Shown here: positions 7,526 to 15,954 of the stretch, piece by piece | How the letters are laid out: each line of letters opens with the position of its first letter | Position numbering within the stretch: position 1 is the first letter of the stretch | Assembly (NCBI GenBank): GCA_046347635.1 | Contig: JAXMFT010000007.1 | Span: 124,001-188,000 of the forward strand | Length of the DNA stretch: 64,000 nucleotides | From: JAGVSZ01 sp019137045 | GTDB taxonomy: Bacteria > Pseudomonadota > Gammaproteobacteria > Burkholderiales > SG8-39 | Reading direction: 5' to 3' | Translations under genes and position numbers: made by a program | Notes under the pieces: model-generated | What the model was told of the DNA's origin: nothing | The model's input: the letters and a program-made list of their open reading frames with translations, nothing else | The model's database searches: none

Positions 7526-9640
7526 GTGAATCCCGTCAAGAAGACTTTCGCCTACGGCGCGCACCAGGTCACCCTGGAGACGGGCGAGATCGCCCGCCAG
7601 GCGAGCGGCGCCGTGCTAGTGACCATGGACGACAGCGTGGTGCTGTGCTCCGTGGTCGGTTCGAAGAACGTGCGCCCCGGCCAGGACTTCCTCCCGCTCA
7701 CCGTCGACTACACCGAGAAGTACTACGCCGCGGGCAAGATCCCCGGCGGCTTCTTCAAGCGCGAGGCGCGACCGTCGGAGAAGGACGTGCTCACCTCGCG
7801 GCTCATCGACCGGCCGATCCGGCCGCTCTTCCCCGAGGGCTTCTACCACGAGGTGCAGGTCGTCGCGACGGTGCTCTCGTGCAACCCCGAGGTCGATCCC
7901 GACATCCCGGCGATGATCGGCGTGTCAGCCGCGCTCACCCTGTCGGGCATTCCGTTCGCCGGCCCGATCGGTGCCGCGCGCGTCGGCTACCTCGACGGCC
8001 AGTACGTCCTCAACCCGACCGCGACGCAGCTCAAGTCGAGCCAGCTGAACCTCGTCGTCGCCGGAACGGAGCACGCGGTGCTGATGGTGGAGTCCGAGGC
8101 GCAGGAGCTGTCCGAGGACGTCATGCTCGGCGCGGTGGTGTTCGGGCACCAGCAGATGCAGGCCGCCATCAGCGCGATCAACGAGCTCGCCGACCAGGCC
8201 GGCAAGCCCGCGTGGGACTGGCAGCCGCCGGCCGCTGCGGACGGACTGGTGGCGCGCGTCGCCGACCTCGCCGAGGCCGACCTGCGCGCGGCGTTCGCCC
8301 TCAAGCAGAAGCAGGCGCGCAACGCGCGCCTGGAGGACATCCGCCGGCGCGTGCTGGAGACGCTCGCGGCAGACGAGAACCCGCCGGAGTCCAACCAGGT
8401 CAAGGATCTCCTCTTCAACCTCGAGGCCAAGATCGTCCGCAACCAGATCCTCGACGGCGAACCGCGCATCGACGGGCGCGACACGCGCACGGTGCGTCCG
8501 ATCTCGATCCGCGTCGGCGTCCTGCCGCGCACGCACGGCTCGGCGCTCTTCACCCGCGGCGAGACGCAGGCGCTGGTCGTGGCCACGCTGGGGACCGGGC
8601 GCGACGAGCAGATCATCGACGCGATCCAGGGCGAGTACAAGGAGCGGTTCATGCTCCACTACAACATGCCACCGTACGCCACCGGCGAGACCGGACGCAT
8701 GGGCGCGCCCAAGCGCCGCGAGATCGGGCACGGGCGGCTCGCCAAGCGCGCCCTGGTCGCGATGCTGCCGCCGCAGGAGGAGTTCGCGTACTCGATCCGC
8801 GTCGTCTCCGAGATCACCGAGTCGAACGGCTCCTCGTCCATGGCGAGCGTGTGCGGCGGCAGCCTCGCGCTGATGGACGCGGGCGTCCCGCTCAAGGCGC
8901 ACGTCGCAGGCATCGCGATGGGGCTCATCAAGGAGGGCAACCGCTTCGCCGTGCTGTCCGACATCCTGGGCGACGAGGATCACCTCGGCGACATGGACTT
9001 CAAGGTCGCCGGCACCGAGCGCGGAGTGACCGCGCTGCAGATGGACATCAAGATCGAGGGCATTACGAAGGAGATCATGCACATCGCGCTGGTGCAGGCG
9101 CGCGAGGGTCGCATGCACATCCTGGGTCTGATGCGCCAGTCGCTGGAGGGGTCGCGCACCGAGATCTCGAGCTTCGCGCCGCGCATCATCAAGCTCAAGA
9201 TCAACCCGGAGAAGATCCGCGACGTCATCGGCAAGGGCGGCGTCGTGGTGCGCGGGCTGCAGGAGGAGACCGGCACCACGATCGAGATCGGCGACGACGG
9301 CACCATCAGCATCGCCTGCGTCAGCATGGAGGGCGGCGAGGCGGCGAAGAAGAAGATCGAGGAGATCGTCGCCGAGGTGGAGATCGGCAAGATCTACAAC
9401 GGGACGGTGCTGCGACTGCTCGATTTCGGCGCCATAGTGAGCCTGCTGCCGGGCAAGGACGGGCTGCTGCACATCTCGCAGATCAGCCATCAGCGGGTCG
9501 CGAGCGTGGCCGACCACCTCAAGGAAGGCCAGCAGGTGAAGGTCAAGGTGCTCGAGGCGGACGAGAAGGGCCGGGTGCGGCTCTCGATGAAGGCGGTGGC
9601 GGAGCAGGAGCGATCCGCCGCAACCGAGACCTCACAGTAA
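7526..9640 (+). CDS. pnp: Polyribonucleotide nucleotidyltransferase (PNPase)
   Basis: 3'-5' phosphorolytic exoribonuclease of the RNA degradosome. Two RNase PH-like domains (about 5-220 and 305-545) flank a helical linker, followed by a KH domain (IRDVIGKGGVVVRGLQEETG) and an S1 domain (GKIYNGTVLRLLDFGAIVSL). I place the start at GTG 7526: the AAGGAG Shine-Dalgarno at 7514-7519 touches the in-frame ATG at 7520 but lies six bases before this GTG, and the resulting N-terminus MNPVKKTFAYG aligns with other PNPases. That gives 704 residues, near the E. coli 711. It lies downstream of rpsO as usual. Confidence 0.97.
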   Translation: MNPVKKTFAYGAHQVTLETGEIARQASGAVLVTMDDSVVLCSVVGSKNVRPGQDFLPLTVDYTEKYYAAGKIPGGFFKREARPSEKDVLTSRLIDRPIRPLFPEGFYHEVQVVATVLSCNPEVDPDIPAMIGVSAALTLSGIPFAGPIGAARVGYLDGQYVLNPTATQLKSSQLNLVVAGTEHAVLMVESEAQELSEDVMLGAVVFGHQQMQAAISAINELADQAGKPAWDWQPPAAADGLVARVADLAEADLRAAFALKQKQARNARLEDIRRRVLETLAADENPPESNQVKDLLFNLEAKIVRNQILDGEPRIDGRDTRTVRPISIRVGVLPRTHGSALFTRGETQALVVATLGTGRDEQIIDAIQGEYKERFMLHYNMPPYATGETGRMGAPKRREIGHGRLAKRALVAMLPPQEEFAYSIRVVSEITESNGSSSMASVCGGSLALMDAGVPLKAHVAGIAMGLIKEGNRFAVLSDILGDEDHLGDMDFKVAGTERGVTALQMDIKIEGITKEIMHIALVQAREGRMHILGLMRQSLEGSRTEISSFAPRIIKLKINPEKIRDVIGKGGVVVRGLQEETGTTIEIGDDGTISIACVSMEGGEAAKKKIEEIVAEVEIGKIYNGTVLRLLDFGAIVSLLPGKDGLLHISQISHQRVASVADHLKEGQQVKVKVLEADEKGRVRLSMKAVAEQERSAATETSQ

Positions 9641-9704
9641 CGTCCCGCGCGCGCCGGCGGCAGCAGCGCACCGACGGCGCCCCGTCTCCCGCCCCGGCGC
9701 CCGC

Positions 9705-10130
9705 CTACTTGGCGACCTGGCGCTCGCGCAACTCCTCGAGCGTCTTGCAGTCGATGCAGAGCGTGGCGGTGGGGCGCGCCTCCAGACGCTGCAGGCCGAT
9801 CTCGGCCCCGCAGCTCTCGCAGTAGCCGTAGTCCTCGGCGTCGATGCGCAGGATCGTCTCGTCGATCTTCTTGATGAGCTTGCGTTCGCGGTCGCGGTTG
9901 CGCAGCTCGAGCGCCATGTCCGACTCCTGGCTCGCGCGGTCGTTCGGATCGGCGAACACGGTCTGGTCGTCCTGCATCTGGTGCACCGTCCGCTCGATGT
10001 CGGCGGCGAGCTCGTCGCGCAGGCGCGCGAGCACCTGCTTGAAGTGGGCGCGCTGCTGCGCGCTCATGTACCCCTCGCCCTTGCGGGGAACGTAGGGCGG
10101 GTGCTGCCTGCGCAGGGATTCGAACGGCAT
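9705..10130 (-). CDS. dksA: RNA polymerase-binding transcription factor DksA
   Basis: Binds the secondary channel of RNA polymerase and works with ppGpp in the stringent response. The 141-residue protein has a long coiled coil whose tip ADPNDRASQE holds the two key acidic residues (Asp61 and Asp64, equal to E. coli Asp71 and Asp74) and a four-Cys zinc finger at Cys104, Cys107, Cys125 and Cys128. ATG 10130 has GGAGG nine bases upstream. The frame is open further upstream through the tRNA-Pro gene, which is not coding. It is convergent with pnp and divergent from the tRNA cluster. Confidence 0.95.
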   Translation of the reverse strand: MPFESLRRQHPPYVPRKGEGYMSAQQRAHFKQVLARLRDELAADIERTVHQMQDDQTVFADPNDRASQESDMALELRNRDRERKLIKKIDETILRIDAEDYGYCESCGAEIGLQRLEARPTATLCIDCKTLEELRERQVAK

Positions 10131-10237
10131 CGGGATCCACCTCCCGGGGGCGCGCCGCGAAGGATTGCGCTTGATACCAGATGGCGCGGGGGGCGGCAAG
10201 GCAATTAGTGCCCGCCGCGGGCGCGCGCGGGCGCGGT

Positions 10238-10267
10238 TTGACCGTCGCGCGCCCGGACGCGTAAAAT
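10238..10267 (+). promoter_or_regulatory. Probable promoter of the tRNA-Pro/Arg/His cluster
   Basis: TTGACC at 10238-10243 and TAAAAT at 10262-10267, spacer 18 bases. Transcription would start about 10274, only a few bases before tRNA-Pro at 10279. Near-consensus boxes suit a strong stable-RNA promoter. Confidence 0.65.
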
Positions 10268-10278
10268 TCGCCACCTTT

Positions 10279-10355
10279 CGGGGTGTGGCGCAGCCTGGTA
10301 GCGCGCTTGCTTTGGGAGCAAGATGTCGGGAGTTCGAATCTCTCCACCCCGACCA
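10279..10355 (+). tRNA. tRNA-Pro (anticodon UGG)
   Basis: 77 bases with acceptor stem CGGGGTG pairing with CACCCCG, anticodon arm CTTGC-TTTGGGA-GCAAG giving anticodon TGG, T-arm with TTCGAAT, and encoded CCA at 10353-10355. First gene of a three-tRNA cluster. Confidence 0.97.
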
Positions 10356-10387
10356 GGTTGCCCGGCGCAGTCGCAGGATCCGGTCCG

Positions 10388-10464
10388 GCGCCCGTAGCTC
10401 AACCGGATAGAGCATCGGCCTTCTAAGCCGGCGGTTACAGGTTCGAGTCCTGTCGGGCGCGCCA
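10388..10464 (+). tRNA. tRNA-Arg (anticodon UCU)
   Basis: 77 bases; acceptor GCGCCCG pairs with CGGGCGC, D-arm GCTC/GAGC, anticodon arm TCGGC-CTTCTAA-GCCGG giving anticodon TCT, T-arm ACAGG/CCTGT, discriminator G and encoded CCA at 10462-10464. Reads AGA and AGG, codons that are rare in this GC-rich genome. Confidence 0.97.
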
Positions 10465-10492
10465 GCACCCCTGGCCGATTTCGAGCAGCGAC

Positions 10493-10568
10493 GGTGGCTA
10501 TAGCTCAGGGGTAGAGCATCGGATTGTGATTCCGAGGGTCGTCGGTTCGATACCGACTAGCCACCCCA
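10493..10568 (+). tRNA. tRNA-His (anticodon GUG)
   Basis: Acceptor GTGGCTA pairs with TAGCCAC; the extra 5' G (10493) faces discriminator C73, the identity mark of tRNA-His. Anticodon arm CGGAT-TGTGATT region gives GTG. Encoded CCA at 10566-10568. The last 12 bases overlap, on the opposite strand, the end of prmB. Confidence 0.97.
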
Positions 10569-11498
10569 TTCCCCGAGGCCGCTCTGCGCGAGCGGCCTCT
10601 TCGCTCCGGTCGCTGCTTGCAGGTCGGGCGCGGCGAGGGCGAAGACCGGCCCGCTGCCCGCCGACGTCGCGAGCCACGTGAGCGGCAGCCGCGGAAACGC
10701 GCGCTCGACCGCGCGCCGGCCGTCGCCGACTTCGACCACGAGCACGCCGCGCGGCGCGAGATGGCGGTGCGCCGCGGACAGCAGCCGGCGCACGAAATCG
10801 AGTCCGTCCACGCCGCTCGCGAGCGCGAGCGCCGGCTCGCGGCGGTACTCGGGTGGCAGGCGGCGCATCTCGGACACCGGCACGTAGGGCGGGTTGCAGA
10901 GAATCAGGTCGTAGCGGTCGCGCCCGAGCGCGGCGAAGAGGTCGGAGCGGACGAGGCGCACGCGCCGGCCGAGACGGTAGGCGGCGACGTTTCTCCGCGC
11001 GACCGCGAGCGCCGCGGCCGAGACATCCGAGGCGTCCACGCGGGCACGGGGATACGCGAGCGCCGCGAGTATCGCGAGGCAACCCGACCCGGTGCACAGG
11101 TCCAGGATCCGCCGCGGCCCGCCGCGCGGCATCCACGCGCGCAGCCCGTCGGGAAGCAGCTCGGCGATGTGGGAGCGCGGGACGATGACCCGGCGATCGA
11201 CATGGAAGCGGTGTCCGGCCAGCCAGGCTTCGCCCAGGACGTAGGCGAGCGGCGCGCGCGTCGCAATGCGACGCCGGACGAGAACCTCGATCCGCCGCGC
11301 GGTGACGGCATTCACCGCGCGGCCCTGGAGCGCGGAGAAATCATCGAACTCGATCCGCAGGGCGTGGCAGAGGAGCCACGCCGCTTCGTCGCGGGCGTTC
11401 GTCGTTCCGTGGCCGAACGCGAGGCGCGCCCGCCGCAAGCGCATGGCGGTTGCGCGCCACCAGTCGCGCACCGTGCGCGGCGGGGCGCCGGCGCTCAA
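10557..11498 (-). CDS. prmB: 50S ribosomal protein L3 N5-glutamine methyltransferase PrmB
   Basis: SAM-dependent methyltransferase of the HemK/PrmB family; PrmB modifies a glutamine of ribosomal protein L3. It has the family entry FGHGTTNARDEAAWL, the SAM motif ILDLCTGSGCLAI and the catalytic NPPY in LILCNPPYVPVSE. TTG 11498 overlaps the dapE stop by four bases with GGAG in front, giving 313 residues; GTG 11471 is an alternative. The FGHGT motif favours PrmB over PrmC. Odd point: the stop codon lies inside the tRNA-His gene on the other strand, and the last residues are encoded by the tRNA terminator hairpin. Last gene of the dap operon. Confidence 0.9.
   Translation of the reverse strand: MSAGAPPRTVRDWWRATAMRLRRARLAFGHGTTNARDEAAWLLCHALRIEFDDFSALQGRAVNAVTARRIEVLVRRRIATRAPLAYVLGEAWLAGHRFHVDRRVIVPRSHIAELLPDGLRAWMPRGGPRRILDLCTGSGCLAILAALAYPRARVDASDVSAAALAVARRNVAAYRLGRRVRLVRSDLFAALGRDRYDLILCNPPYVPVSEMRRLPPEYRREPALALASGVDGLDFVRRLLSAAHRHLAPRGVLVVEVGDGRRAVERAFPRLPLTWLATSAGSGPVFALAAPDLQAATGAKRPLAQSGLGEWGG
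10575..10599 (+). terminator. Terminator hairpin after the tRNA cluster
   Basis: Ten-base perfect stem GAGGCCGCTC (10575-10584), loop TGCGC, GAGCGGCCTC (10590-10599), followed by TT. It lies seven bases after tRNA-His and is also inside the 3' coding end of prmB on the other strand. The T-run is short, so termination strength is uncertain. Confidence 0.55.
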
Positions 11499-12622
11499 GC
11501 GAGCAGCTGCTCCAGCGAGCGCTGGTAGATCGCGCTCAGCGGCTCGAGCGCGTCGAGCGCGACGTGCTCGTCGAGCTTGTGGATCGACGCGTTCACCGGT
11601 CCGAACTCGACGATCTGCGCGCAGATGCGTGCAATGAAGCGGCCGTCGGAGGTGCCGCCGGTGGTCGACACCTCGGCGGTCACGCCCGTCACCGCGCGGA
11701 TCGCGGCGCTCAGGGCGGCGACGAGCGTGCCGCGCGGGGTCAGGAACGGCTGCGCCGACAGCGACCACGCCAGCTCGTACTCGAGCGCGTGCCGGTCGAG
11801 AATCGCGCGCACCCGCTCCTGCAAGCCCTCGGCCGTGCTCGCCGTGGAGAAGCGGAAATTGAACAGCACTTCGAGCTCGCCGGGCACGACGTTAACTGCC
11901 CCGGTGCCGGCGCGCAGGTTCGACACTTGCCAGGTGGTGGGCGGAAAGTACTCGTTGCCGCGGTCCCACTCGGTGGCGGCGAGCTCGGCCAGCGCGGGCG
12001 CGAACAGGTGCACCGGATTGCGGGCGAGCTGGGGATAGGCGACGTGCCCCTGCACCCCCTTCACGACCAGGCGGCCGCCGAGGGACCCGCGGCGGCCGTT
12101 CTTCACCGTATCCCCGAGGCGCTCGACGCAGGTCGGCTCGCCGACGATGCAGTAGTCGATCCGTTCCCCGCGGGCCTCGAGCCGGTCCACGACCTTGACC
12201 GTGCCGTCGGTCGCGTCGCCTTCCTCGTCGGAAGTGAGCAGGAAGGCGATCGAGCCGGGCGCATCCGGGCGCGCGGCCAGGAAGCGCTCGGTGGCCGTCA
12301 CGAACGCCGCGAGCGAGGTCTTCATGTCGGCGGCCCCGCGCCCGTAGAGGCGTCCGTCGCGCTCGGTCGGGACGAACGGATCGGAGCGCCAGTGCGCGAG
12401 CGGACCGGGAGGAACGACGTCGGTGTGGCCCGCGAAGCAGACGAGCGGGGCGGCGCGGCCGCGCCGCGCCCAGAGATTGGTGACGCCGCCGCTCGCGAGC
12501 GGCTCGAGCACGAAGCCGAGCGCGCGCAGGCGCTCGCCGATGAGCGCCTGGCAGCCGCCGTCCTCCGGCGTGACCGAGCGGCGCGCGATCAGCGCGCGCG
12601 CGAGTTCCAGAGTTTCACCCAT
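11495..12622 (-). CDS. dapE: Succinyl-diaminopimelate desuccinylase DapE
   Basis: Zinc-dependent M20-family hydrolase that removes succinate from N-succinyl-LL-diaminopimelate to give LL-DAP, the precursor of lysine and peptidoglycan. The 375-residue protein has the metal motif FAGHTDVVPPG (His66), GRGAADMK, the catalytic TSDEEGDATDGT and GEPTCVERLGD, at positions matching E. coli DapE. ATG 12622. It overlaps prmB by four bases and follows pilU by 74 bases. Together with dapC and dapD it gives three consecutive-step enzymes of the succinylase DAP branch in one operon. Confidence 0.95.
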   Translation of the reverse strand: MGETLELARALIARRSVTPEDGGCQALIGERLRALGFVLEPLASGGVTNLWARRGRAAPLVCFAGHTDVVPPGPLAHWRSDPFVPTERDGRLYGRGAADMKTSLAAFVTATERFLAARPDAPGSIAFLLTSDEEGDATDGTVKVVDRLEARGERIDYCIVGEPTCVERLGDTVKNGRRGSLGGRLVVKGVQGHVAYPQLARNPVHLFAPALAELAATEWDRGNEYFPPTTWQVSNLRAGTGAVNVVPGELEVLFNFRFSTASTAEGLQERVRAILDRHALEYELAWSLSAQPFLTPRGTLVAALSAAIRAVTGVTAEVSTTGGTSDGRFIARICAQIVEFGPVNASIHKLDEHVALDALEPLSAIYQRSLEQLLA

Positions 12623-12696
12623 CGGGAGGTCGGAGCGGACGCCGGGACGCAGACGGCGCCGAGTTTACCCGCTCGACCGGAGCGGGGCCGGCGGCG

Positions 12697-13881
12697 CTAG
12701 GCGGCCTTCTCCTCGTCGAGCGTGAGCCGGAACTCGCTGAACGACGCGCCTCCTGCCGCCTGCTCGACTTCCTGCTGCAGGGCGGGCTTGGGCGCGGGCG
12801 CGGCGCCGGGCGCCGGCTTGGACGCGTCGGTGTTGTTCATCAGCCACAGGAGGTTGGTGGCCGAGTCGGCGTTGGCGAGCGCCTCTTCCTGCGAAATGAC
12901 GCCGTCGCGGTACATCTGGAACAGCGCCTGCTCGAAGGTCTGCGACCCCGGCGCGAGGCTCTTGTCCATCGCCTCCTTGATGCCGTTCACCTCGCCCTTC
13001 TCGATGAGGTCGGCCACGTGGCGCGTGTTCAGCATCACCTCGACCGCGGCGGAGCGCGCGCCCTTGAGGTTGCGCACCAGGCGCTGCGACACGACGCACT
13101 TGAGCGAGGAGGAGAGGTCCTGCAGCAGCGCCGGCCGGTTCTCCAGGGGATAGAAGCTGATGATCCGGTTGAGCGCGTGGTAGCTGTTGTTCGCGTGCAG
13201 CGTGGCGAGGCACAGGTGACCGGACTGCGCGTAGGCGATCGCCATGGTCATCGTCTCGCGGTCGCGCACCTCGCCGATCAGGATCACGTCCGGCGCCTGC
13301 CGCAGCGCGTTCTTCAGCGCGACGTGGTAGGACTTGGCGTCGGTGCCGAGCTCGCGCTGGTTGACGATCGAGCGCTTGTGCTTGAACAGGAATTCGATCG
13401 GGTCCTCGATCGTGATGATGTGCCCCGACTGCAGCGCATTGCGGTGGTCGATCATGGCCGCGAGCGAGGTGGACTTGCCCGAGCCGGTCGCGCCGACCAT
13501 CAACACGAGGCCGCGCTTCTCGAGCACGATCTCCTTGAGCACCTGGGGCAATCCGAGCGTGTCGAAGGCGGGCACCTCGCCCGGGATGAAGCGCACCACG
13601 ATCGCCGGCGTGGTGCGCTGCATGAACGCGCTGATGCGGAAGCTGCCCAGGCCGCGCATCGGGTAGGAGGTGTTGAGCTCGAAGTTCTCCTCGAAGTCGG
13701 CGAGCTGGCGCTCGGTGAGGATCTCCTTCATCAGCGCGCGCACGGTTTCCGGCGCGACGACCTGCTGGTTGATCGGCATCGTCACGCCGTTGATCTTGAT
13801 CGAGATCGGCGCGCCGCAGGAAATGAAGATGTCCGAGGCCTTTTTCTCGGCCATCAGCTCGAGCAGCCGCTTCATCGCCAT
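12697..13881 (-). CDS. pilU: PilT/PilU-type pilus retraction ATPase, probably PilU
   Basis: Hexameric AAA-like ATPase that powers type IV pilus retraction at the inner membrane. Walker A GATGSGKST is at residues 130-138, with the ITIEDPIEF Asp box, Walker B DVILIGEVRD and the His box of the PilT family. The 394-residue length and the 45-residue C-terminal extension after ATNLLWLMNN fit PilU better than PilT (about 345 residues). It sits between dapD and dapE in a lysine operon with no other pilus genes in the window. I think similar placement occurs in other betaproteobacteria but could not check. ATG 13881; Met three codons on is an alternative. Confidence 0.85.
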   Translation of the reverse strand: MAMKRLLELMAEKKASDIFISCGAPISIKINGVTMPINQQVVAPETVRALMKEILTERQLADFEENFELNTSYPMRGLGSFRISAFMQRTTPAIVVRFIPGEVPAFDTLGLPQVLKEIVLEKRGLVLMVGATGSGKSTSLAAMIDHRNALQSGHIITIEDPIEFLFKHKRSIVNQRELGTDAKSYHVALKNALRQAPDVILIGEVRDRETMTMAIAYAQSGHLCLATLHANNSYHALNRIISFYPLENRPALLQDLSSSLKCVVSQRLVRNLKGARSAAVEVMLNTRHVADLIEKGEVNGIKEAMDKSLAPGSQTFEQALFQMYRDGVISQEEALANADSATNLLWLMNNTDASKPAPGAAPAPKPALQQEVEQAAGGASFSEFRLTLDEEKAA

Positions 13882-13914
13882 CGCAGGAGTCCTCCGGCGC
13901 CGTGCGCGGGGTGC

Positions 13915-14736
13915 TCAGTCGCCCCGCAGGAGCTCGTTGATGCTCGTCTTGGCGCGCGTCTTCGCGTCGACCTGCTTGACGATGACCGCGCAGTAAAGGG
14001 CGTATTTTCCGTCCGCGGCGGGGAGCGTTCCAGGAACTACTACCGATCCGGCCGGCACGCGGCCGTAGAGCGTCTCGCCGCTGGCGCGGTTGTAGATGCG
14101 CGTGCTGGCGCCGATGAACACTCCCATCGAGAGCACCGAGTTCTCCTCCACGATCACGCCTTCCACTACCTCCGAGCGCGCCCCGATGAAGCAGTTGTCC
14201 TCGATGATCGTGGGATTGGCCTGCAGCGGCTCGAGCACGCCCCCGATCCCGACGCCGCCCGAGAGGTGGACGTTCTTGCCGATCTGCGCGCAGCTGCCGA
14301 CGGTGGCCCAGGTGTCGACCATCGTCCCCTCGTCCACGTACGCGCCGATGTTCACGTACGAAGGCATGAGCACCGCGTTGCGCGCCACGTACGCCCCGCG
14401 CCGCGCGACCGCCGGCGGCACGACGCGGAAGCCGCCGGCGGCGAAGTCCGCCGCCGAGTAGGCCCCGAACTTCGTCGGCACCTTGTCGTAGTACTGCGTG
14501 GACGCGCCCTGCATCACCTGGTTGTCCTGCAGGCGGAAGGAGAGCAGCACCGCCTTCTTGATCCACTGGTGGGTGCGCCAGGCGCCGCCGGTCTTCTCCG
14601 CCACGCGGAGCTCGCCGCGGTCGAGGGCGGCGATGACCGCCTCGACGGCGGCGCGCAGCTGCGGCTCGGAGGAGGCGGGCGAGAGCTGCGCACGCGCCTC
14701 CCACGCCCGGTCGATGACGTCCTGGTGCTGCTGCAT
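13915..14736 (-). CDS. dapD: 2,3,4,5-tetrahydropyridine-2,6-dicarboxylate N-succinyltransferase DapD
   Basis: Transfers succinyl from succinyl-CoA to tetrahydrodipicolinate, the first step of the succinylase DAP branch. The 273-residue protein has an N-terminal helical region (RTHQWIKKAVLLSFRLQ) and a left-handed beta helix of hexapeptide repeats (about 105-220), with the MPSYVNIGAYVDEGTMVDTW segment characteristic of DapD. ATG 14736 follows GAGGTGAGAG. It starts eight bases after the dapC stop, so the two are probably translated from one message. Confidence 0.96.
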   Translation of the reverse strand: MQQHQDVIDRAWEARAQLSPASSEPQLRAAVEAVIAALDRGELRVAEKTGGAWRTHQWIKKAVLLSFRLQDNQVMQGASTQYYDKVPTKFGAYSAADFAAGGFRVVPPAVARRGAYVARNAVLMPSYVNIGAYVDEGTMVDTWATVGSCAQIGKNVHLSGGVGIGGVLEPLQANPTIIEDNCFIGARSEVVEGVIVEENSVLSMGVFIGASTRIYNRASGETLYGRVPAGSVVVPGTLPAADGKYALYCAVIVKQVDAKTRAKTSINELLRGD

Positions 14737-14744
14737 GGTCTCTC

Positions 14745-15935
14745 TCACCTCGAGCGGGCGAACGCGGCGATGCGCCGCACGCCCTCGATGCACTCGTCGA
14801 ACTGCGCGACCAGCGCGACGCGGATGTAGCGTTCGCCCGGATTGACGCCACCCGCCTCGCGCGCGAGATAGCTGCCCGGGAGCACGGTCACATTATATTG
14901 GCGGTACAGCTCGCGCGCGAAATCGGTGTCGGATTCCGGCGTGCGGATCCACAGGTAGAAGCCGCCGTCGGGCCGGGCGGTCTCGAGCGGGTCGCGGACG
15001 AGCGCCAGGGCGGCGGCGAACTTGTCGCGGTAGAGGCGGCGGTTCTCGACCACGTGCGTCTCGTCGCGCCACGCTGCGGCGCTCGCCGCCTGCACCGTGG
15101 GGCTCATCGCGCTGCCGTGATAGGTGCGGTAGAGCAGGAAGCGGCCGAGAACCTCGGCATCGCCCGCCGCGAAGCCCGAGCGCAGGCCGGGCGCGTTCGA
15201 GCGCTTGGACAGGCTCGAGAACACCACCAGGCGCGCGAACCCAGCGCGACCGAGCCGCTGGGCCGCCTCGAGCGCGCCGAGCGGCGCGCGGGCCTCGTCG
15301 CAGTAGAGCTCCGAGTAGCACTCGTCGGCCGCGATCACGAACCGGTGGCGGTCGGCGGCCTCGAACAGCCACGCCCAGTCCGCGAGCGACATCACGCGTC
15401 CGGTCGGGTTGGCCGGGGAGCACGCGTAGACGAGCTGGACGCGCCGCCACACGTCCTCCGGTATCGCCCGGTAGTCGGGGGCGAAGCCGCGCTCTCGCAC
15501 GGCATTCGCATAGCGCACGGTCGCGCCGGCGAGCAGCGCGGCGCCCTCGTAGATCTGATAGAAGGGATTGGGGCTCACCACGAGCGCGTCGCGGGAGCGG
15601 TCGATCACCGTCTGCGCGAGCGCGAACAGGGCCTCGCGCGACCCGTTGACCGGCAGCACCTGCGTGGCCGGATCGACGTGCGGCAGGCCGTAGCGCCGCA
15701 CGAGCCAGGCGGCGATGGCCTCGCGCAGCGCCGGCGTTCCCGCGGTCGCCGGGTAGGTCGAGAGTCCGCTCAGGTGCCCCGTGAGCGCCGCGGTCACCAC
15801 TTCCGGGGTGGCGTGGCGCGGCTCGCCGATCGACAGGCTGATCGGCGCGTGCGCCGCGTCCGGGGTCACGCCGGCGAGCAGGGTGCGCAGTTTCTCGAAC
15901 GGGTACGGCTGGAGTCGCTCCAGGTCAGGGTTCAT
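14745..15935 (-). CDS. dapC: Succinyldiaminopimelate transaminase DapC
   Basis: PLP-dependent fold-type I aminotransferase that converts N-succinyl-2-amino-6-ketopimelate to N-succinyl-LL-DAP with glutamate. The 396 residues show the N-terminal LERLQPYPFEKLRTL typical of proteobacterial DapC, the ACSPANPTG motif, and the PLP-binding lysine in SSLSKRSNAPGLRSG. Cofactor-binding DECYSELY is also present. It lies between queF and dapD in a minus-strand operon, which supports the DAP role over a general aspartate aminotransferase. ATG 15935, 19 bases after the queF stop. Confidence 0.93.
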   Translation of the reverse strand: MNPDLERLQPYPFEKLRTLLAGVTPDAAHAPISLSIGEPRHATPEVVTAALTGHLSGLSTYPATAGTPALREAIAAWLVRRYGLPHVDPATQVLPVNGSREALFALAQTVIDRSRDALVVSPNPFYQIYEGAALLAGATVRYANAVRERGFAPDYRAIPEDVWRRVQLVYACSPANPTGRVMSLADWAWLFEAADRHRFVIAADECYSELYCDEARAPLGALEAAQRLGRAGFARLVVFSSLSKRSNAPGLRSGFAAGDAEVLGRFLLYRTYHGSAMSPTVQAASAAAWRDETHVVENRRLYRDKFAAALALVRDPLETARPDGGFYLWIRTPESDTDFARELYRQYNVTVLPGSYLAREAGGVNPGERYIRVALVAQFDECIEGVRRIAAFARSR

Positions 15936-15954
15936 GGGGTGCGCGCCGGCCCGA

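Noticed and set aside
10205..10468. Open frames running through the tRNA cluster
   Set aside because: They overlap three well-formed tRNA genes on the other or same strand and have no start signals.
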